Shown one piece after another: positions 50,910 to 61,787 of a DNA stretch of 64,000 bases. The DNA is taken from positions 1 through 64,000 of the forward strand of contig URLM01000003.1 in assembly GCA_900548775.1 (NCBI GenBank), given 5' to 3'. The notes below the pieces were generated by a model, which was given only the letters and a program-made list of their open reading frames with translations, searched no databases and had not been told where the DNA came from. The position numbers and the translations under genes are program-made. This DNA comes from an uncultured Olsenella sp. (GTDB lineage Bacteria; Actinomycetota; Coriobacteriia; Coriobacteriales; Atopobiaceae). Each line of letters starts with the position of its first letter. Position 1 is the stretch's first letter.

Positions 50910-51560
50910 TCAAGCGCCGGCGGACATACGGGCCGCGGCGAGTTCGTTGTACGTATCGATGGTACCCGGCCAGAGGTACCTCGAACCTTTGAGCACGTAG
51001 ATAATGCCACCGACAAAAGAATCCCAGAAGAGGTCGGGAAGCGTCGCCTCGCCAACGAGGGCACGCGCCTCATCGATCCCCGGGCTCTTGGGCCGCAGCG
51101 GCTCTATGCCGTCGGCAACGAAGAGTACCATGTCGAGCGGACTCATCTGGGGCGAGGCCGTCGTGTGCACCTCGACGGCATGCCATACCTCACCTGGGAC
51201 CTCGGGATAGCGCGAGGGAAGCTCGCGCGCGGCGACGATGCCGTGGAGCAGGGGCGCCACCAGCGCGAGGTCGACCCCCATGTCGATTCCAAGCTCCTGG
51301 GAGCGGGCAAGTATCTGCTCGGCGGAGAGGGCCTTCTCCCAGTCGTGGAGAATGCCCGCCAGGCGCGCCTCGAAGGGATCGGCCCCATAGGCAAGCGCCA
51401 GCCCCTCCGCACACGAGGCGACCGACAGAGAGTGCTCGAGACGGTGCTTCTTCCTGGCGAGCTGGATGGAGAGGTCCGACTCCAGGCGCTCGATGAGCGC
51501 TCTTTGTTCCTTGTCGTAGCGTGGCTCCTCGTGGGCCATGACCTTCTCGAAGCCCGTCAC
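50910..51560 (-). CDS. yqeK: YqeK-type HD-domain hydrolase (symmetrical Ap4A hydrolase)
   Basis: HD-superfamily phosphohydrolase; B. subtilis YqeK cleaves Ap4A to two ADP. 216 residues. Metal ligands: H43 in LEHSLSV, H72-D73 in LHDWEK, and a later H in HAVEVHTTASP, with FVADGIEPLRP as the family-specific C-terminal motif. The GTG at 51560 overlaps the nadD stop by 4 bp. Function assigned from family and conserved order. Confidence 0.9.
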   Translation of the reverse strand: MTGFEKVMAHEEPRYDKEQRALIERLESDLSIQLARKKHRLEHSLSVASCAEGLALAYGADPFEARLAGILHDWEKALSAEQILARSQELGIDMGVDLALVAPLLHGIVAARELPSRYPEVPGEVWHAVEVHTTASPQMSPLDMVLFVADGIEPLRPKSPGIDEARALVGEATLPDLFWDSFVGGIIYVLKGSRYLWPGTIDTYNELAAARMSAGA

Positions 51561-52264
51561 GCGACCACCTCCGAGGTGTGCCCGTAGCGGTTGGTCGAGG
51601 TCCCGTAGAGCCCATGCTTGTGAAGGTAGCCCGTCACCGGGTCTGGGGTGAGGTAGCGCAGGCTCTGACCTGCCCGCACGCGCTCGCGCAGATGGCTCGA
51701 GGAGATGGCGAGTGCAGGGACCGAGAGGTACGTGACGTCGAAATTCAGGCCAGAGGCGTCGATGGCGTCCCAGGCGCGATCGAGGTCATAGCCCGGCCTC
51801 GTGGCGGCGACCAGGTGCGCGAGACGGGCAATGTCGGCGGCATCGCGCCACCTCACGATCTCGGTGATGGCGTCGGCGCCCGTGATGAAGTAGAACTCGA
51901 CGTTCTCGGGATAGAGGCCGCGCAGGAGCCGAAGCGTGTCTGCGGTATAGGTCACGCCCTCGCGGTCGACCTCGAAGCGAGAGGCAACGAAGTGGGGGTT
52001 GTCCGCCGTGGCCAGAAGGGTCATGGCATAGCGATCCTCCCCCGTGCTCACGTTCCGGTCCTGCTTGAACGCAGGCCTCCCCGCCGGCATGAAGACCACG
52101 AGGTCGAGAGCCAGGTCGTCGAAGGCCTGCTCGGCTGCGACCAAGTGCCCGTTGTGTATGGGGTCGAAGGTGCCGCCCATGATGCCCAGACGATACGTCC
52201 GCGCGTCGTCCGTGCCAAGCACCGGCAGGTCGCGATCCCTCAGCGCGCGAACATCGACGCTCAT
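51557..52264 (-). CDS. nadD: Nicotinate-nucleotide adenylyltransferase
   Basis: Makes deamido-NAD from nicotinate mononucleotide and ATP. 235 residues. GIMGGTFDPIHNGHL (28-41) carries the nucleotidyltransferase HxGH-type motif (H37, H40), and SSHLRERVRAG is the C-terminal ISSTxxR equivalent. About 25 residues precede the fold. The ATG at 52264 overlaps the proA stop by 4 bp, linking NAD synthesis to the pro genes. Confidence 0.95.
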   Translation of the reverse strand: MSVDVRALRDRDLPVLGTDDARTYRLGIMGGTFDPIHNGHLVAAEQAFDDLALDLVVFMPAGRPAFKQDRNVSTGEDRYAMTLLATADNPHFVASRFEVDREGVTYTADTLRLLRGLYPENVEFYFITGADAITEIVRWRDAADIARLAHLVAATRPGYDLDRAWDAIDASGLNFDVTYLSVPALAISSSHLRERVRAGQSLRYLTPDPVTGYLHKHGLYGTSTNRYGHTSEVVA

Positions 52265-53520
52265 CGCACCTGCCCATTCCCTCGGACGACGTACTTGGTG
52301 GTGGTGAGTGCCGACGCCCCCATGGGACCGCGCGCATGCAGCTTCTGCGTGGAGATGCCGATCTCGCCGCCCAGCCCAAAGACACCACCGTCGGTGAACC
52401 GCGTGGATGCGTTTGCGTACACAACGGCAGCGTCGACTCCGGCGAGAAACGCCTCGCACGCCTCGTAGGAGTCGCTCACGATGGCCTCTGAGTGACCCGT
52501 GCCATAGCGGTTGACGTGCGCAATCGCCTCGGCGACGTCTTGGACGCACCTCACGCTCATCTTGAGGTCGAGGTATTCTCTGCCCCAGTCGTCCTCGGTC
52601 GCCTCACCCATGGGAACGTCCAGTCCCGCAGCGACCTCGCGCGCGAGGGCGTCGCCCACGAGAACGACCCCGTGCTCGTGCAGGGCGACAAGCACGGGTG
52701 GGAGGAGCTTCTCTGCAGCGCAGGCGTCGACGAGAAGTGACTCCGCCGCATTGCAGACGCCAGGCCTCGAGCACTTCGCGTTGACGACGATGTTCACGGC
52801 CTTCTCGACGTCTGCATCCCGATGCAGGTAGATGTGGCAGTTGCCGGTGCCCGTCTCGATGACGGGGACGGTGGCGTTCTCGACGCAGTAGCGTATGAGC
52901 GAGGCGCCACCGCGCGGTATGAGGACGTCGACGAGCCCCGTGGCGTGGACAAGCTCTGAGGTCTGCGTGTGCTCGGCATCATCGTCGACGTACTGTACGG
53001 CGTCTGCGGGCAATCCTGCCTCGATGAGCGCGTCTTTGCAGCAGCCAGCGAGGGCGATGCAGGACTCGCGAGCCGCACCGCCACCCTTGAGCACGCATGC
53101 GTTGCCGGCGCGGACGCAGAGCGCAAAGGCATCGGCGGTGACGTTAGGCCGTGCCTCGTAGATCATGGCAACGACGCCCATGGGCACCGACACGCGCTCC
53201 ACGCGTACACCGGAGTCGAGGGTGCGGCCCCAGCTCACGCGTCCAAGCGGGTCATCCTGCCGGGAGATCTCCTCGAGGGCGGAGGCAATGGACTCGAGGC
53301 GGGCGGAATCGAGCATGAGCCTGTCAAGAAGGGGGCCAGGCATGCCTGCCGCGCGAGAGCGTTCCATGTCGCTTCTGTTAGAGGCAACGATGGCGTCCGT
53401 CCGCTCGCGGATGAGACGGGCTGCGGCTTGTATGGCTGCCGACCTCGTTGCCGCAGAAGCCTGGCCCATCGCATGCGACGCGGTCCTCGCAAGCATTGCC
53501 TTTGTTCGCGCCTCGGACAT
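52261..53520 (-). CDS. proA: Glutamate-5-semialdehyde dehydrogenase
   Basis: Second step of proline synthesis (gamma-glutamyl phosphate reductase, NADPH). 419 residues. MGVVAMIYEARPNVTADAF is the family signature, followed by VLKGGGAARES and TGNCHIYLHRDADVEKA; catalytic cysteine in NAKCSRPGVCNAAESLL. GGGAG upstream of the ATG. Follows proB by 15 bp; the pair makes an unstable intermediate handed between the enzymes. Confidence 0.97.
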   Translation of the reverse strand: MSEARTKAMLARTASHAMGQASAATRSAAIQAAARLIRERTDAIVASNRSDMERSRAAGMPGPLLDRLMLDSARLESIASALEEISRQDDPLGRVSWGRTLDSGVRVERVSVPMGVVAMIYEARPNVTADAFALCVRAGNACVLKGGGAARESCIALAGCCKDALIEAGLPADAVQYVDDDAEHTQTSELVHATGLVDVLIPRGGASLIRYCVENATVPVIETGTGNCHIYLHRDADVEKAVNIVVNAKCSRPGVCNAAESLLVDACAAEKLLPPVLVALHEHGVVLVGDALAREVAAGLDVPMGEATEDDWGREYLDLKMSVRCVQDVAEAIAHVNRYGTGHSEAIVSDSYEACEAFLAGVDAAVVYANASTRFTDGGVFGLGGEIGISTQKLHARGPMGASALTTTKYVVRGNGQVR

Positions 53521-53535
53521 ACGTGTTCTCCCTTC

Positions 53536-54653
53536 TCAGAAGACGAGCAGCTCGTCGCGGTGAACGGCCGGCTGCGCAGCATCAGTTCCCAGGAACCGTG
53601 CTATCACGTCGAGCTTGAGGCCCCGGACGCGAGTCATGTCCTCGGACGAGTAGCGCACGGCGCCCCGACCTATGAGCGTCCCCGAAAGGTCGCAGACGTC
53701 GACGACGTCCCCGGCGGCGTAGCTCCCGCGCGTCTCGACCACGCCAACGGGCAGGACGGAGGCGCCGTGCTCGGTGACGGCACGGGCAGCCCCTTCATCG
53801 AGGACGAGAGTGCCCCGCACGACCTCGGCAAGCCCGATCCAGAGCTTGCGCCCAAGCTCGTGAGAGCCCATCTTCGAGGCCGCCTCGAAGCGCGTCCCAA
53901 CGCCAGTTCCGTTCACGGCGTCGAGCAGGGCGTGCTCCCTCCTGCCTCGGCAGATGACCGTAGTGATGCCTGCTGCCAGCATGGCGCGAGCCGCACGGAC
54001 CTTTGATGCCATGCCTCCCGTTCCATAGCTGGTCCCGGAGCCTCCCGCGACGGACGAGATCCGTCCATCGACTTCTTCGACGCGCTCGATCAGCCTGGCG
54101 GAGGGATCCGTTTGCGGATTAGCGGTGTAGAGCCCGTCAACGTCCGAGAGGATCACGTAGAGGTCAGCCGAGACGAGCCCCGCTACGATGGCGCCGAGCA
54201 TGTCGTTGTCGCCGAAGGCGAACTCGGCCACGGAGACGGTGTCGTTCTCGTTCACGACAGGCATGGCCCCAAGCTCGATGAGGCGCATGAGGGTGTTCCG
54301 CGCGTTGAGATACGCCTCGCGGTCCACCACGTCCCTGCGGGTGAGCAGGACCTGGCCACAAGGAATGCCCCGCTCGGCAAGTACGTCCGCGTAGGCCTCC
54401 GTAAGCTTAGCCTGGCCAGCCGCGGCGCAGGCCTGAAGCGTCATGATGTCGGTCGGCCTCGCGGCAAGGCCCAGCTCTTCACGGCCTGCCGCAGCGGCAC
54501 CCGAGGAGACGAGAACCACGTGCGTCCCCTCATGCGCAAGCTCAACGACCTGATCGCAGAGGGAGCGGATGAAGCTGCGGTCGAGGGCGCCGTTCTCGTC
54601 CACGAGGGTGGAGGAGCCAACCTTGGCCACCACGAGCCTGGGGAAATCGCCCA

Positions 54654-54654
<1 letters not shown>
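53536..54654 (-). CDS. proB: Glutamate 5-kinase
   Basis: First step of proline synthesis. 372 residues: amino-acid-kinase domain (VVAKVGSSTL at about 8-17, VVLVSSGAAAAGREEL, NENDTVS, VILSDVDGLYTANP) and a C-terminal PUA domain (about 280-365, GTLIGRGAVRYSSEDM). Feedback inhibition by proline is usual for the kinase. The ATG at 54654 forms TGATG with the obgE stop. Upstream frame is open but not protein-like. Confidence 0.96.
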
Positions 54655-56081
<1,427 letters not shown>

Positions 56082-56103
56082 TCACAGGGGACGCGCTCGG
56101 CGC

Positions 56104-56135
56104 GATAAGAAACGGGCCCCGCCAAGGCGGGGCCC
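56104..56135 (-). terminator. Terminator-like hairpin between rpmA and obgE
   Basis: Minus strand GGGCCCCGCC (56135-56126), loop TT, GGCGGGGCCC (56123-56114), followed by GTTTCTTATC (56113-56104). Strong stem with an imperfect T-run; obgE then relies on partial read-through or its own promoter, giving less obgE than ribosomal protein. Confidence 0.75.
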
Positions 56136-56158
56136 AGTTCGTTCTATTGTGTGCGCCG

Positions 56159-56407
56159 CTACTCGGTGACGACGTTGACGACGTGCTTCGTGCCCTTCTT
56201 GAACTGCACGACACCGTCGGCGAGAGCGAACAGGGTGTCATCCTTGCCACGGCCGACGTTCTCGCCGGGGGTGATGTGGGTGCCACGCTGACGAACGATG
56301 ATCTGGCCGGTCTTGATGGCCTGACCGCCATAGATCTTCACGCCGAGACGCTGCGCGTGGGAGTCACGGCCGTTGCGAGACGAACCGAGGCCTTTCTTGT
56401 GTGCCAT
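56159..56407 (-). CDS. rpmA: 50S ribosomal protein L27
   Basis: Ribosomal protein L27, whose N-terminus reaches the peptidyl transferase centre. 82 residues. It begins [20 protein letters not shown] without the Firmicutes-type cleavable N-terminal extension, so it needs no Prp processing. [15 protein letters not shown] and [10 protein letters not shown] are conserved. Located 40 bp after rplU. Confidence 0.97.
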   Translation of the reverse strand: MAHKKGLGSSRNGRDSHAQRLGVKIYGGQAIKTGQIIVRQRGTHITPGENVGRGKDDTLFALADGVVQFKKGTKHVVNVVTE

Positions 56408-56447
56408 GGTGCTACCTGCCTATCTGAAGTGGACGGAGTGGGTGAGG

Positions 56448-56759
56448 CTACGCGGTGGGAAGCTCGGAGATCCTCAGCTTGGTGAGGTTCTGGCGGTGAC
56501 CCTTGGTGCGGTGGTAGCGCTTGCGCTTCTTGAACTTGAAGACAAGGACCTTCTCGCCCTTGTGCTGGTCGACGACCTCGGCGGTGACCTTCTTGTCCTC
56601 GAGGGTGGCAGGGTCAACGATGGTCTTCTCGCCGTCGTTCAGGAGGAGAACGTCGAGCTGGACCGAATCGCCAGGCTGCGCGTCGAGCTTCTCGACGTCG
56701 AGGACGTCGCCCTTGGCAACCTTATACTGCTTGCCACCAGTTGCTACGATTGCGTACAT
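56448..56759 (-). CDS. rplU: 50S ribosomal protein L21
   Basis: Ribosomal protein L21. 103 residues. MYAIVATGGKQYKVAKGD at the start, VLVFKFKKRKRYHRTKGHRQ at the end (basic rRNA-binding). First gene of rplU-rpmA, preceded by a good promoter. AAGGG is upstream of the ATG. Confidence 0.97.
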   Translation of the reverse strand: MYAIVATGGKQYKVAKGDVLDVEKLDAQPGDSVQLDVLLLNDGEKTIVDPATLEDKKVTAEVVDQHKGEKVLVFKFKKRKRYHRTKGHRQNLTKLRISELPTA

Positions 56760-56801
56760 GTGTGTAACCCTTCATTGCTGGCGTGATTGCAACAGTAAGT
56801 A

Positions 56802-56830
56802 ATCTTACTAGCCGCGCGGGAAACCGTCAA
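56802..56830 (-). promoter_or_regulatory. rplU-rpmA promoter
   Basis: Minus strand TTGACG (56830-56825) and TAAGAT (56807-56802), spaced 17 bp, about 45 bases before the rplU ATG. Confidence 0.75.
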
Positions 56831-56947
56831 CGAAAAATCGCCTTGACCTGCGGTGCCGCAAGGGAAACCGAATCGGGGACCGTGGCCTGGCGCTTTTCCG
56901 CACAACCTAAGCAAGTCTAGCCTGCTTGGGGACATACGTCACAGCCG

Positions 56948-57655
56948 CTACATTGGCTCCACAAGACTCCCATCTTCATCCTCGTGCCACTGCCCCACCC
57001 TGCATACGGCGATCGCCGGCATGGGAATCCCTGCCTGCCGGGCGGCCTCGGAGATGAGGATCGCTGGCCTCAGGGAGCCCTCCTCGCACGACCGGCAGTC
57101 GAGGAGGTATCCCGTGCCAGAGGGGCGCTCCTCGAAGGAGACGAGCGTCTTCGTGAGGTCGACGTGCTTCTCCTTCTCGCCGCGCATGTAGGTGATGCTC
57201 CCCCGTGTGCGCACGGCATCGATCGCACGAGCAAGGGCGCTGACGTCGGTCTCGTCCAAGACGTTGACGCTCCACGTCGAGCGCGTGAGCCATGCCTCCA
57301 GCGCAGGCAGGGCATAGGGGACGTACGCGGCCTTGAGGGGCGCGAGGAGGCTTGGGCTCGAGGCCACAAGCCGCGTCAGCGTCTCCTCGGGGTCGACCTC
57401 CTCGGTGAGGAAGATGTCGAAGTACTCCCCCATCGAGGCGGCACCGACGGGCAGCGCCTGGGAGAACTGCAGGCGCATGCGGCGGGCGAAGCCGTTTCCC
57501 ACCGCAAAGGGCAGCTGAGAGCGCCGGATGCTCCGGTTGATGGTGTTGATGACCTCGAGGTGCCCCAGGTGCGCGAGCCTGCCGTCCTTGCGGTAGCGCA
57601 CGCGAAGCCGGTACTGGTTGAGCTTGCTGTTGGTGATGGCGGCGGTGTTGATCAT
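56948..57655 (-). CDS. Radical-SAM-associated protein, TIGR03936/DUF2344 family
   Basis: 235 residues. YRLRVRYRKDGRLAHLGHLE at about 15-34, QLPFAVGNGFARRMRLQFSQ and LPVGAASMGEYFDIFL define DUF2344, a family almost always encoded next to, or fused with, a TIGR03960 radical SAM protein. Function unknown. RNase E/G-like neighbours are common elsewhere but not here. The ATG at 57655 overlaps the radical SAM stop by 4 bp. A tail of about 25 residues includes AVCRVGQWHEDEDG. Confidence 0.88.
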   Translation of the reverse strand: MINTAAITNSKLNQYRLRVRYRKDGRLAHLGHLEVINTINRSIRRSQLPFAVGNGFARRMRLQFSQALPVGAASMGEYFDIFLTEEVDPEETLTRLVASSPSLLAPLKAAYVPYALPALEAWLTRSTWSVNVLDETDVSALARAIDAVRTRGSITYMRGEKEKHVDLTKTLVSFEERPSGTGYLLDCRSCEEGSLRPAILISEAARQAGIPMPAIAVCRVGQWHEDEDGSLVEPM

Positions 57656-59529
57656 GCGCGCTCACCCCAAACCACGTTGTCCACGCCGAGCGTTGGGCAC
57701 ACGCCGCAACCCACGCACGACTCGCGCGTGCAATCCGGCGTGGTGACACCCTGGGCTGCCCTTCGCCACTCCCGCTGGAGAAAGCCCTTCGAGACGCCAG
57801 GCGAGGTGTGGTCCCAGGGGAGCCGGGCGTCGAGGGAGAAGCCCTCGGAGGCGATGGTGGGCAGGTCGAGGCCAAGCTCTGCAGCCGCGGCCTCCCAGGC
57901 GTCGTAGTTGAACTCGCTCGTCCACGCGTCAAAGCGGCAGCCGTGCTGCCATGCGGCGAGCACGAGGTCGAAGCCCGCGCGTCCCATCTTGGAGAGCGCA
58001 CCCTCGACAAGCGAGGTCCTGGGGTCGTGGTAGGAGATCTTCACGTCGCGGTCCGTGTTGGCGCCGAGCAGGAGCCTTGCCCTGCGCTCCACCTCGGACA
58101 CCTCGAGCTGGCCCGCCCACTGGAAGGGCGTGTGCGCCTTGGGCACGAAGACGGCGACCGAAGCCGAGACCTGCACCTTGCTCTTCTTGCCGCGCCCCAC
58201 CACCTCGCGACCGATCTCGAGCACGCGGTGCGTGGCGGCAGGTATCGCCAGGATGTCCTCGTCGGTCTCGGTGGGAAGGCCCATCATGAAGTAGAGCTTG
58301 ACGCGGCGCCACCCATGCTCGAAGGCGTTTCTCGCCGCGCGCTCGAGGTCTTCCTCAGTCACGTTCTTGTTGATCACGTCGCGGAGGCGTTGGGTGCCGG
58401 CCTCCGGGGCAAAGGTGAGACCGCCGCGCTTGGAACCCGAGGCGGCGTTTGCCATGTCCACCCCAAAGGAGTCGAGGCGCTGCGAGGGGATGGACACGCG
58501 GATGCCTCGGCCGGAGAGCCTCTGGTCAAGCTCGTTCAGCATGGGGGCGCACTGAGAGTGGTCGGTGGTCGAAAGCGACGTGAGGGATAGCTCGTCGTAG
58601 CCCGTCTCGGCAAGGCCGCGCTCGCTCGCCTCGACAACTTGCTCGATGGGCCTCTCTCGAACGGGACGGTACGTCATGCCCGCCTGGCAGAAGCGGCAGC
58701 CGCGCGCGCAGCCACGCAGCACCTCTATCGCGAGGCGGTCCTGTACGATGCCCATGTACGGAACGATGTGCTCGGCGCAGGCGGGGGTCGATGCCAAGTC
58801 TGCAACGCAGCGCTTGAGCACGACCTCGGGGGCTCCGGTACCGGGTCGGGGGACGGCATAGCCCCAGCGCGTGGAGGTCTCGTCGACGACGACGTCGTAG
58901 AGTGAGGGGACGTAGACCCCCTGGATTCTGGAGAGGGCGAGAAGGATGTCGACTCGCGAAGAACCCGCAGCGCGGCAGTCTCGCACGCACGCCGCCATAT
59001 CGACAATGGCGTCCTCTCCGTCGCCGAGCAGGATCGCGTCGAACATGGGGGCAAGCGGCTCGGCGTTCCAGACGGAGGGACCGCCCGCGATCACGATGGG
59101 GTCGTCCTCCTCGCGCTCCGCAGAGCGAACGGGGATGCCCGCCAGGTCGAGCGTCTCGATGATGTTCGTGGCGACAAGCTCGTGGGCGAGCGTGAAGCCC
59201 ACGAGGTCGAAGGAGGCGACGGGAGCGGCGGACTCGAGGGCGAGCAGGGGCACGTTGTGCTCGCGCATGAGGTCTGCCATGTCGTGCCACGGGAGGTAGC
59301 ACCTCTCGCACGAGATGCCCTCCGCCTCGTTGAGGGCGTCGTAGAGGATGGCGATGCCCAGGTTGGGCTGGCCGACCTCATAGGCGTCCGGGTAGATGAG
59401 GCATGTGTGGAAGGGGCCGGGCTGGTCCTCGACGGCTCCCCACTCGTGGTCGAGGTAGCGCGAGGGCTTCTCGACGAGCGGAAGCAGGGGCTCGATGAGT
59501 CGGAAGAGGTCCTCTCGCGGTTGGCGCAT
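57652..59529 (-). CDS. Radical SAM protein, TIGR03960 family (B12-binding-like domain)
   Basis: 625 residues. The N-terminus (about 40-180, DAYEVGQPNLGIAILYDALN, then IVIAGGPSVWNAEPLAP) resembles a cobalamin-binding-like fold; the radical SAM domain has CARGCRFCQAGMTYRP near 270 with the three cluster cysteines (CX3CX2C). GGLTFAPEAGTQRLRDVINK follows. The C-terminus carries another Cys cluster CVGCGVCP. The modified substrate is unknown (RNA is often assumed). Always paired with the DUF2344 protein downstream. ATG at 59529 with AGGGG upstream. Confidence 0.92.
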   Translation of the reverse strand: MRQPREDLFRLIEPLLPLVEKPSRYLDHEWGAVEDQPGPFHTCLIYPDAYEVGQPNLGIAILYDALNEAEGISCERCYLPWHDMADLMREHNVPLLALESAAPVASFDLVGFTLAHELVATNIIETLDLAGIPVRSAEREEDDPIVIAGGPSVWNAEPLAPMFDAILLGDGEDAIVDMAACVRDCRAAGSSRVDILLALSRIQGVYVPSLYDVVVDETSTRWGYAVPRPGTGAPEVVLKRCVADLASTPACAEHIVPYMGIVQDRLAIEVLRGCARGCRFCQAGMTYRPVRERPIEQVVEASERGLAETGYDELSLTSLSTTDHSQCAPMLNELDQRLSGRGIRVSIPSQRLDSFGVDMANAASGSKRGGLTFAPEAGTQRLRDVINKNVTEEDLERAARNAFEHGWRRVKLYFMMGLPTETDEDILAIPAATHRVLEIGREVVGRGKKSKVQVSASVAVFVPKAHTPFQWAGQLEVSEVERRARLLLGANTDRDVKISYHDPRTSLVEGALSKMGRAGFDLVLAAWQHGCRFDAWTSEFNYDAWEAAAAELGLDLPTIASEGFSLDARLPWDHTSPGVSKGFLQREWRRAAQGVTTPDCTRESCVGCGVCPTLGVDNVVWGERA

Positions 59530-59531
59530 GG

Positions 59532-60533
59532 CTACTCACCCCTACCCACAGAACCGTCGGGGCAGAGAACGACATACGCCGGTGCGGCAACGGGGCGTGG
59601 CGCACGAGAACGCTTCTCGCCGTCCTTCTCGCCAGCCCCAGCCTTCTTGGGGGGCTCGAGATGGCGGGCGGGTGCCTGGCGGCTCGTCTCGTCACCGTGG
59701 GGACGAAGGGACCCGTCCTCGAAGTCGAAGCGAACCTGAAGTGCGCGGCCCGTTGCCACCGTTCCGGCATACCCCATGGCACCCTTGAAGGCCCAGCCAA
59801 GCCCCGGGACCACGCGCGAAGCCGCGCGGGCAAGCGCACGGTACCCAAAGCCCGCCCCCACGACGCCCGCAAGTTCGAGCGCTCGAGAGAGGTCAAGCCC
59901 ACGACCGTACGCAACGGCGATGTCGAGGGCAAGCTTTGCCTGGTTTGCAGTCATGACCGCCATGTCCGAGCCCGGCATGAGGGTCACGGCCCCCACGGCG
60001 GCGTTCTCCATGGCGCAGCGCCTCACCAGCGCGTCGACCTCCGCAGGGCGGCAAAAGGGGAAGTTTGCCGCGAGCGCCAGGCCCTTGTCGGTTGCCCCGA
60101 CAAGCCACGTGCCCAGTCTCGGAACCAAGGCAAGGGCATCGGCACAAGCCAGGACCTCCACGAGGGAGGAGAGCTCGTCCGGAAGGTCGACGTCCGGAAC
60201 TTCGACCGCAGACTCGGCCACGAGCGCAACCGGCACACCGCGTTGGGCTGCGTCGCGGGCGAGTGCGGCCTCGAGGGGTCCCTCGCCGCCACAGACGACA
60301 ACCAGGGCGTCCGGTGCGATGCCTTCCGGTGCGGGGGCCCCGATGGGGCGAACGTCGACGACGCCCGACGCCTCGCGGGCGACAAGGGCCTCCTTGATGG
60401 CGAGCACGAGCCCGCGCGGGGCGGCCTCAGATACGCGTACCCACAGGCGCACGGCCTGTGAGCCACCCTCACTGGCATCCCTGCCGGCCCCGACGACCTC
60501 GAGAATCTTCCCCCACGGAATCTTGCGCGCCAT
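59532..60533 (-). CDS. DUF697-like membrane-associated protein
   Basis: 333 residues. A Rossmann-like N-terminal half (about 20-170, APDALVVVCGGEGPLEAALA) is followed by a hydrophobic region with MPGSDMAVMTANQAKLALDIA and RALELAGVVGAGFGYRALAR, typical of DUF697/YcjF-like domains; small Gly/Ala-rich membrane segments lie at 185-280. The last 60 residues are low-complexity and basic. Function unknown. AGGAGG precedes the ATG. Encoded between rodA and the TIGR03960 gene with 2-24 bp spacers, so co-expressed with cell-elongation genes. Confidence 0.65.
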   Translation of the reverse strand: MARKIPWGKILEVVGAGRDASEGGSQAVRLWVRVSEAAPRGLVLAIKEALVAREASGVVDVRPIGAPAPEGIAPDALVVVCGGEGPLEAALARDAAQRGVPVALVAESAVEVPDVDLPDELSSLVEVLACADALALVPRLGTWLVGATDKGLALAANFPFCRPAEVDALVRRCAMENAAVGAVTLMPGSDMAVMTANQAKLALDIAVAYGRGLDLSRALELAGVVGAGFGYRALARAASRVVPGLGWAFKGAMGYAGTVATGRALQVRFDFEDGSLRPHGDETSRQAPARHLEPPKKAGAGEKDGEKRSRAPRPVAAPAYVVLCPDGSVGRGE

Positions 60534-60557
60534 AATCCTCCTTACAACAGGCAGCCG

Positions 60558-61775
60558 CTAGGCGGACTTCTGCCGGTGCCTCCACACAGACTGTACCATC
60601 CCCACGGCCATGAGCTGGGCGATCATCGAGGTGGCACCATAGCTAATGAACGGGAGGGGAATGCCCGTGATGGGCATGATCCCCATGCACATGCCCACTT
60701 CCTCGAGCACCTGGAACGTCCACATGGCCGCACAGCCAACGCACACGAGCTTGCCGAACATCGACTCGCAGCGCATGGCGAGAAGGATCGTCGAGAGAAT
60801 CATCCACGCAAAGAGGCCGAGAAGGACGACACCGCCAACAAAGCCAAACTCCTCGGCGAGGAGTGCGAAGACGAAGTCTGTCTGCGCTTCGGGGAGAAAG
60901 CCGTTTCCCGCCTGCGTGGCGCCGCCCACGCCCTTGCCGAGGAGCCCGCCCGACCCGACGGCAATCTTTGCCTGCTGGAGGTTGTAGCCGTTGTTGGTGG
61001 GGTCGACCGAGGGGTCGATGAAAACGATGAGTCGGTTGAGCTGGTAGGTCTTCAACAGGTGCGGGAATCCGTCGATCATCGACGTCGCGATGATCGCCGC
61101 AGACCCCACAACGATGAGCCCGATGGTCACGAGCACCCAGCTTCGCTTTGCCCCCGAGCAGATGATGATGGTTGCCCCAAAGACCAGGACGACGAGGCCG
61201 GTGCCAAGGTCGGGCTGGAGCAGGATCAACCCAAAGGGGACAAGAAGGATGGCACAGAGGCGAACGTAGTCGCGCAGGGACTCTATCTTGCCGTTGTACT
61301 GCGCGCCGAGCGAGGCCATGAGGTGGATGACGACGAGCTTGGCCAGCTCCGACGGCTGGAACGTGATGCCTATCCCCGGCACCTTGACCCAGCCGGTTAT
61401 GCCCTTGGCCGAGTAGCTGAGCCCTGGAATCTTGGGCGCAATCATGAGAACGCAGGCAACGACGAAGAGCACGCGGGTCATGCCCTGCAGGTTCCTGTAG
61501 TCGTTGCGCCAGATGAGGACCGCGCCCACGAGGCCCATGGCAATGCCAACCAGGTGCCTCGGGAAGTTCGCCTCGGGAATGGTGAGCGAGGCGGACCAGA
61601 TCACGACGACGCCGTAGACAACGAGCAGAAGGGCAGGTATGAGCTGGGAGAGGTAGAGCGCCCCAAGCGTCTTGCCCACGCGTCCCGCACCCGAGGACGC
61701 AGACCTGGAGGAGCCGCGGTTGAGGTGGTTGCTTGCCGAGTTGAGAAGTCCCTGTCTTCTCGCCATGTCTGCCAC
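60558..61775 (-). CDS. rodA: Rod-shape SEDS peptidoglycan glycosyltransferase RodA
   Basis: Polymerises lipid II during elongation together with PBP2. 405 residues with ten predicted membrane helices. The SEDS motifs are intact: ITFQPSELAKLVVI, LQPDLGTGLVVLVF with the catalytic Asp, GNGFLPEAQTDFVFALLAEE and LPFISYGATSM. GTG at 61775 with GGAGGG seven bases upstream, 12 bp after mrdA. A charged cytoplasmic N-terminus of about 35 residues precedes the first helix. Partner of mrdA directly upstream. Confidence 0.95.
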   Translation of the reverse strand: MADMARRQGLLNSASNHLNRGSSRSASSGAGRVGKTLGALYLSQLIPALLLVVYGVVVIWSASLTIPEANFPRHLVGIAMGLVGAVLIWRNDYRNLQGMTRVLFVVACVLMIAPKIPGLSYSAKGITGWVKVPGIGITFQPSELAKLVVIHLMASLGAQYNGKIESLRDYVRLCAILLVPFGLILLQPDLGTGLVVLVFGATIIICSGAKRSWVLVTIGLIVVGSAAIIATSMIDGFPHLLKTYQLNRLIVFIDPSVDPTNNGYNLQQAKIAVGSGGLLGKGVGGATQAGNGFLPEAQTDFVFALLAEEFGFVGGVVLLGLFAWMILSTILLAMRCESMFGKLVCVGCAAMWTFQVLEEVGMCMGIMPITGIPLPFISYGATSMIAQLMAVGMVQSVWRHRQKSA

Positions 61776-61787
61776 GAGCCTACCCTC